Assembly (NCBI RefSeq): GCF_010858045.1
Contig: NZ_JAAGVC010000018.1
Span: 1 to 44,832 of the forward strand
Reading direction: 5' to 3'
Length of the DNA: 44,832 nt
Source: Nocardia cyriacigeorgica
GTDB lineage: Bacteria; Actinomycetota; Actinomycetes; Mycobacteriales; Mycobacteriaceae
The translations under genes and the position numbers were made by a program. How positions within the stretch are numbered: the first letter of the stretch is position 1; each line of letters begins with the position of its first letter. Below are positions 40,544 through 44,832 of this stretch, in pieces. The notes under the pieces are model-generated. The model saw nothing but the letters and a program-made list of their open reading frames with translations, was not told the DNA's origin and made no database searches.

Positions 40544-41518
40544 TTATCCAGATGCGACTCGCCCGGGGCTGCGCTGCCGCCGCGGTGTGATGTCGGCCGC
40601 GTCCGGATCGGCCTCGGTGGCGGGTCCGCGGGTGAGGATCGTGCGGATCAGCCCGCGCAACCATAGATGACCGCTGTCGGCGGTGTTGCGGGGATGCCAT
40701 GCCATGCCCACGGAAATGCCCGGCAGCGGTAGCGGAATGTCGAAGGGACACAGTCCCAATGGGCCGAGCAGGCCCGCACCGAGCCTGGCCGGGGCGGGGC
40801 AGACGAGCCCACCCGCGCGCACCGCGAGCAGCGCCGTGACCAGATCGGGGACGGTGGCGACGACGCGGCGGGTGCGTCCGTGCAGGGCCAGCCGGTCGTC
40901 GATGGGACCGCGGGCGCGCCCGACCCGGGAGATGCTCAGATGTGCCGCGCCGGCGTAGGCCGCGACGGTCACCTTGTCGGTGATCAGCGGATGGTCCGGG
41001 CTCGCCACGCCGATCCAGCGATCGAGCAGGACGTGCTGGACGACGGTCTCCGGGTCGGTGTGGTCGAGGACGCCGACCTCGATGTCCACCCGCCCCTCGC
41101 GCAGCGCGCCTGCGCCGTCGATGGTGTCGGGCAGAAAGTGCAGGGTCACGCCGGGCGCCTCGGCGCGCACGGCGGCCAGCAGCGGCGCGGACAGCTCGGC
41201 GAGTATGCCGTCGCCGGCCCGGATGGTGAACCCGCGCTTGAGGGTTGACGGGTCGAGGGCCGCGCGCGGAGTGAGCAGCGCGCGGCCTTGGCCGACGAGG
41301 CGGCTCACCTCGTGGCGCAGTTCCAGCGCCCGCGGGGTCGGCACCAGGTTGCGCCCTGCCCGCACCAGTAGCGGATCGCCGAGCACGCGGCGAAGGCGTG
41401 CGAGCGTGCGGCTCATCGCGGGCGCTGAGGTCTGCAACCGTTCGGCGGCCAGCGTGACGCTGTTGGTCTCCAGCAACGCGTCCAGCGCGACCAGCAGGTT
41501 CATATCCAGCGACTCCAC
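40544..41518 (-). CDS. LysR family regulator (NodD/LinR-like)
   Basis: 324-residue LysR regulator. The DNA-binding domain is ESLDMNLLVALDALLETNSV, TLAAERLQTSAPAMSRTLAR, LRRVLGDPLLVRAGRNLVPT; the effector domain begins KRGFTIRAGDGILAELSAPL. The form ESLDMNLLVALDALL is that of the NodD/LinR/PcpR-like subgroup linked to aromatic and other catabolic genes. GTG 41518 is preferred because GATAAT lies six bases before it (leaderless) and the subgroup starts with MxSLDLNLL. It is downstream of the monooxygenase on the same strand, and a 10-bp inverted repeat with widely spaced arms covers its promoter. Confidence 0.88.
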   Translation of the reverse strand: MESLDMNLLVALDALLETNSVTLAAERLQTSAPAMSRTLARLRRVLGDPLLVRAGRNLVPTPRALELRHEVSRLVGQGRALLTPRAALDPSTLKRGFTIRAGDGILAELSAPLLAAVRAEAPGVTLHFLPDTIDGAGALREGRVDIEVGVLDHTDPETVVQHVLLDRWIGVASPDHPLITDKVTVAAYAGAAHLSISRVGRARGPIDDRLALHGRTRRVVATVPDLVTALLAVRAGGLVCPAPARLGAGLLGPLGLCPFDIPLPLPGISVGMAWHPRNTADSGHLWLRGLIRTILTRGPATEADPDAADITPRRQRSPGRVASG

Positions 41519-41520
41519 CG

Positions 41521-41577
41521 GCGGATTATCGCCAGCGCAAGGAGGCGGCAGCAAACTTGCCGCGCCGGATAATCCGC
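41521..41577. promoter_or_regulatory. Widely spaced inverted repeat at the second lysR promoter
   Basis: GCGGATTATC (41521-41530) and its exact complement GATAATCCGC (41568-41577) are 37 bases apart between the monooxygenase stop and the lysR start. The near arm contains the GATAAT used as -10 of lysR, six bases before GTG. An arm spacing (start to start) of 47 bases is between four and five helical turns. Confidence 0.6.
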
Positions 41578-41622
41578 AGCCCAGGAGGCCTCGTGCGTCC
41601 GATGCCCGGCGCGGGCCGCGGG

Positions 41623-43152
41623 TCAGGAGTCCCCGGCGTAGGCGTCCTGCACGATCGGCGTGCTGTGCTGGGGCGGGGCGCCGGAGCTGCGACGGTTGCC
41701 GAGCACCTGGTAGGCGGCGGGGCGGATGGGGCGGACCCACTGCGCGGCCCGCGCGCCGCGCGGCAGCTTCACCCCCAGATCGGCGAGCATCTCGTCGAGA
41801 TTCTGGATGGCGAATGGTTCGATGGCGGTGCCGTGCGCGTGCCTGCCGCCGGTGCGCTCCTGCAGCCAGGCCAGCCGACGGTCGGTGTGTTCGGCCATCG
41901 CCTCGGCGCTGGGCAGGGTCAGATCACCGGTGAGCAGCGCGGCGGTCCAATGCGCGGCGACCTCGGCGCCCAGCGCGCTGATCAGCGAGGAGTTGTAGCC
42001 GGCGAAGCTCAGATGGGGCACGCCGAGCGGCAGGATGTGGCGATACAGGCGGAAGTTGCCGTCGTCGTCGGTCAGCTGCCGCTGGATGTACGGAGTCAGG
42101 AACGGCACCCGCTGCTGGAAGCCGGTGGCGCACACGACGATATCGGCCGGGATGCGTTCGCCGTCGGACAGGATGGCCGTCGGCCCTGCGTGCCCGGCAT
42201 GCAGTTCGGCGATCGTCGTTTCGCGTCGGACGATGATGCGGCCGGCGGCGACCTGTTCGACGAAGCCCTCGGTGGCCACGCTCACCGACTGGTCGGCGAT
42301 GTCTTCGATCCGGCCCTGCGGCATGAGCCCGAGCTCGCCGAGTCGCAGGCGTTTGGCGGCCAGCGCCTGTACCAGGTCCAGGTTGCTCTCGCGGAAGGAG
42401 CGCGCGGGTCCGTGCAGGAACCGTTCGAAGCGGCCGGGCTCCTGATGCCGGAAGTGGGCTTCGCCGGTCCTGGTCAGCAGGAGTCGTTCGGCGTCGATCC
42501 CGGCGGCCAGCTTGCGCGGCACCTTCCAGGTGAGCCGGCGGGCGAGCACCGTGGTCGAGGCCGCGACATGGCTGACGGCCTCGGCCAGGTCGCAGGCCGA
42601 GCGCCCGTAGCCGACGATGACGACGTTCTGATCGCGCACCGCCTCCACGTCGACGAACTGCGAGGCGTGTCCGAGCGCGCCACCGCCGGCCTGGTAGGCG
42701 TCCTCACCGCGGAAATACGGCAGGTAGGGCTCGCTGTAGACGCCGTTGGCGATGACGAGGTGATCGCAGGAGGTCCGGCGGATGCCGTCGCCCTCGCGAA
42801 CTTCGAGCAACCAGCCGCCGTCCACCGGGTCGGCCGCCACGACCTCGGTGCGCAGGCGCAGCGTGCTCTCGAAGCCGAACCGGCGCACGTAATCGGCCAG
42901 GTACTCCTGCATCTGCTGCCCGTCGGGCACACGCGGCCAGTCGGCGGGCATGGGATGGTCGGAGAAGTGGTAGGTGTGCTTGCTCGTCTGCGCACGCAGG
43001 CCCGGATAACGCCTGGTGGCGCTCCATACCCCGCCGACGTCGGGGGTGCGGTCGAACACCTCGACCGAAAAGCCTGCCCGAGTCAGCACTTTCGCGCAGG
43101 CCAAACCTGCGATACCCGCACCGACGATTCCGATACGGTTCCCGCTCCTCAT
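41623..43152 (-). CDS. Flavin-dependent monooxygenase / NAD(P)-binding protein
   Basis: 509-residue class B-like flavoprotein. FAD motif: RIGIVGAGIAGLACAKVLTR; then FDRTPDVGGVWSATRRYPGL. NADPH motif: VVIVGYGRSACDLAEAVSHV; late motif IVVCATGFQQRVPFLTPYIQ. The FMO/BVMO fingerprint between the two Rossmann motifs is altered: FRG and GHASQFVD are separated by an insertion (FRGEDAYQAGGGALGHASQF), so subclass assignment is open. The substrate is unknown. ATG 43152 is used; TAGTCT lies seven bases upstream, suggesting a leaderless message. It lies between an aldehyde dehydrogenase gene and a LysR gene on the same strand. Confidence 0.82.
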   Translation of the reverse strand: MRSGNRIGIVGAGIAGLACAKVLTRAGFSVEVFDRTPDVGGVWSATRRYPGLRAQTSKHTYHFSDHPMPADWPRVPDGQQMQEYLADYVRRFGFESTLRLRTEVVAADPVDGGWLLEVREGDGIRRTSCDHLVIANGVYSEPYLPYFRGEDAYQAGGGALGHASQFVDVEAVRDQNVVIVGYGRSACDLAEAVSHVAASTTVLARRLTWKVPRKLAAGIDAERLLLTRTGEAHFRHQEPGRFERFLHGPARSFRESNLDLVQALAAKRLRLGELGLMPQGRIEDIADQSVSVATEGFVEQVAAGRIIVRRETTIAELHAGHAGPTAILSDGERIPADIVVCATGFQQRVPFLTPYIQRQLTDDDGNFRLYRHILPLGVPHLSFAGYNSSLISALGAEVAAHWTAALLTGDLTLPSAEAMAEHTDRRLAWLQERTGGRHAHGTAIEPFAIQNLDEMLADLGVKLPRGARAAQWVRPIRPAAYQVLGNRRSSGAPPQHSTPIVQDAYAGDS

Positions 43153-43345
43153 GCGCAGGAGACTACGTCGCCACGGCCCGCCAGCAAAGCGGAGCCCCGG
43201 CCGGCGCCCGCGCCGCGCCGGTCGCGAGGGGCGCCCGCGCGCGCCGGATGAGCCGCCGGGCGTCGGCCGCGGCCGGGCTCGCTCGCCATCGGCGTCTCCC
43301 GGCACATATCCGGCAAATCTTCAGCGGCCGGATCCGGCGGGCACC

Positions 43346-44737
43346 TCACGACGACGAGTGCGCCCGGTCCGGCCGGGCGAGCGGTGGGCTCTGCATATGC
43401 ACGACCTTCATCGTGGTCATCTCGTCGAGTAGCTCTGGGCCGTAGCCATAGCCGGTGCCGGAACGCCCGCGCGGTTGCGCGGCACCGCCCGGCGCACCGC
43501 CGAATACCGCGTTGACCTTCACCGTGCCGACCGGCAGCTCGTGCCAGGCCCGCTGGGCATTGGCCATCGAGGCGGTCAGTACCGTCGCCGCCAGTCCGTA
43601 GTCACCGCTGCGTGCCTGGGCCAGGCCTGCCTCGAAATCCGGCACCACCCGCACCGGGGCCACCGGCCCGAAGGTCTCTTCCCGCATGATCGTCATATCC
43701 GGGGAACAGTCGACGAGCACGGTCGCGGGATAGACCGCGCCCTCCCCTTCGGGAATCCGGCCCCCGACCAGCACTCGCGCCCCGCGGCTCTCGGCGTCGG
43801 TGACCTGATCGTGCACCTGTGCGCGCTGCCTGGCGTCGACGAGTGGCTGCGGATCGCTGTTCCACTCCCTGGCCCTGGCACACAGCGCGTCGATGAACGC
43901 GTCGGCGATCTGCGCGTGCACGTAGATGCGCTCCACCGAGGTGCAGATCTGCCCGGCATTGGCGAAGGCACCGAGCGCGGCCTGTTCGGCTGCCCACTCC
44001 GGGTCGACATCCGCATCGATCAGCAGTGGATCGTTGCCGCCGTTCTCCAGCAGCACCTTGGCTCCCGTCCGTGCGGCGGCGGCGCTGATCCGTCGTCCGG
44101 TCTCGCTGCTGCCGACGTGGGCGATCACGTCCACGAGTGAGGATGCGCTCAGCAGCGCGCCGGTGTCGGCGCCGCCGCCGACGGTGCGGATCACCGAGTC
44201 CGGCAGGTGCTCGGCCAGCAGCCGCCCCAGCAACGCCCCGGTACGCGAGCAGCGTTCGCTCGGCTTGTGCAGCACCGCGTTTCCGGTGACCAGAGCAGCG
44301 CCGAGCAGCCCACAGGCGATGGCGACCGGGTCGTTCCACGGAGTCAGCGCGAGCACGACACCACGAGGCTGCGGAATCATGAAATCGGACGCGGTTCGAT
44401 CGCCCTGCAAGGCCCGGCCCCGGTGCACCGGACCCAGCTCCGCGTACTGGTCGAGGGTCGCCGCGCCCGCCAGCACGCCGTCGCGCCCAGAAGCCCGCGG
44501 ACGCCCGGTTTCCCGTTCGAGCATGGTCGCCAGCTCATCGGCCGCCGCCCGCACGGCATTCGCCGCGCGGTGCAGCATCGCGCCTCGCTCCGCGGCGGCG
44601 ACCGCTGCCCACCCGGGCTGCGCGTCCCGAACCGCCAGCACCGCTTCCTCGATGCCGTCCGCTGCGACCGATACCGGCGATGGCGATCCGCCGACCTTGT
44701 CGTGCGCATGGCCAGGTGCCTCGGATATCTGTGTCAT
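43346..44737 (-). CDS. Aldehyde dehydrogenase (NAD(P)+)
   Basis: 463-residue enzyme oxidising an aldehyde to the acid. Conserved parts: PQPRGVVLALTPWNDPVAIA (coenzyme site with the Asn of the active site), AALVTGNAVLHKPSERCSRT (Lys that binds coenzyme), HVGSSETGRRISAAAARTGA, the general base Glu in VLLENGGNDPLLIDADVD, and the catalytic Cys in NAGQICTSVERIYVHA; MREETFGPVAPV follows. It resembles benzaldehyde/vanillin-type dehydrogenases but the substrate is not determinable. The first 30 residues are poorly conserved. With the downstream monooxygenase and LysR gene it may form an oxidation pathway. 44738-44832 shows no feature. Confidence 0.88.
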   Translation of the reverse strand: MTQISEAPGHAHDKVGGSPSPVSVAADGIEEAVLAVRDAQPGWAAVAAAERGAMLHRAANAVRAAADELATMLERETGRPRASGRDGVLAGAATLDQYAELGPVHRGRALQGDRTASDFMIPQPRGVVLALTPWNDPVAIACGLLGAALVTGNAVLHKPSERCSRTGALLGRLLAEHLPDSVIRTVGGGADTGALLSASSLVDVIAHVGSSETGRRISAAAARTGAKVLLENGGNDPLLIDADVDPEWAAEQAALGAFANAGQICTSVERIYVHAQIADAFIDALCARAREWNSDPQPLVDARQRAQVHDQVTDAESRGARVLVGGRIPEGEGAVYPATVLVDCSPDMTIMREETFGPVAPVRVVPDFEAGLAQARSGDYGLAATVLTASMANAQRAWHELPVGTVKVNAVFGGAPGGAAQPRGRSGTGYGYGPELLDEMTTMKVVHMQSPPLARPDRAHSSS

Positions 44738-44832
44738 GCGGCTCGAATACCCGGTGCCGAGCCGGGAAACCTCGGCTGCGGTCCACAGGCAGCCCGGCTC
44801 GGCCCGGTGACGGCCCCGGCCGTGGGTACCAC

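Noticed and set aside
1..44832. CRISPR arrays, insertion sequences, integrases, replication origin
   Set aside because: No spaced direct-repeat arrays, transposase or recombinase coding sequence, or DnaA-box cluster seen anywhere in the window.

Overview
The window reads as a chromosomal segment of a high-GC mycolic-acid actinobacterium, most likely Nocardia or a close relative. The reasons are base composition near 70% G+C, frequent GTG starts, a phosphatidylinositol-mannoside gene block, a MTB12-type secreted protein, a SulP-carbonic anhydrase fusion, and a backbone whose order matches (from memory) the Mycobacterium tuberculosis Rv2614c to Rv2587c segment. Read on the minus strand that backbone is thrS, HIT, pgsA, patA, pimA, NUDIX, pdxS, tesB, pdxT, yebC, ruvC, ruvA, ruvB, yajC, secD. 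No species call is possible without a search.

Layout. 1-1049: secD (cut by the window edge) and yajC. 1226-4059: a Baeyer-Villiger-type monooxygenase divergent from a TetR regulator, then a protein made of four DivIVA repeats. 4204-6458: ruvC-ruvA-ruvB. 6650-16382: an accessory stretch with a VWA surface protein, a membrane-anchored esterase, a hydroxyacyl-CoA dehydrogenase, a LysR/MFS pair, a macrodomain protein, a DUF5988 protein, an ArsR/AHSA1 operon and an NmrA/MarR pair. 16477-20794: yebC, pdxT, a KimA-type potassium permease and tesB. 21018-24087: a secreted MTB12-like protein, a diverged fragment of a pdxS 3' end, and a low-GC DUF262/DUF1524 (GmrSD-type) defence gene inserted against the intact pdxS. 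24086-31971: pdxS, an independent 30-codon mini-gene, and the tightly overlapping PIM operon thrS-HIT-pgsA-patA-pimA-NUDIX.

32155-37090 holds a siderophore-iron-reductase-like Fe-S protein, a small membrane protein, the SulP-STAS-carbonic anhydrase fusion, a 64-residue orphan protein whose 5' leader is related to that of the SulP gene, and a small secreted protein. 37375-38090 carries four tRNA genes (Val-CAC on minus; Gly-GCC, Cys-GCA, Val-GAC on plus). 38209-40450 contains two convergent genes with overlapping 3' ends: a sigma-region-4/TnsA-like protein and a CoiA-like, membrane-anchored protein. 40544-44737 is a same-strand set of aldehyde dehydrogenase, flavin monooxygenase and LysR regulator.

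The observations most worth following are: the defence gene bounded by two non-identical pdxS 3' ends; the related leaders in front of the SulP-carbonic anhydrase gene and the 64-residue gene; the 30-residue peptide gene with its own promoter, strong Shine-Dalgarno and terminator; the sigma/TnsA-like and CoiA-like pair; and a series of genes that look leaderless (TANNNT followed 6-7 bases later by ATG/GTG), several of them regulators with palindromes over their promoters.
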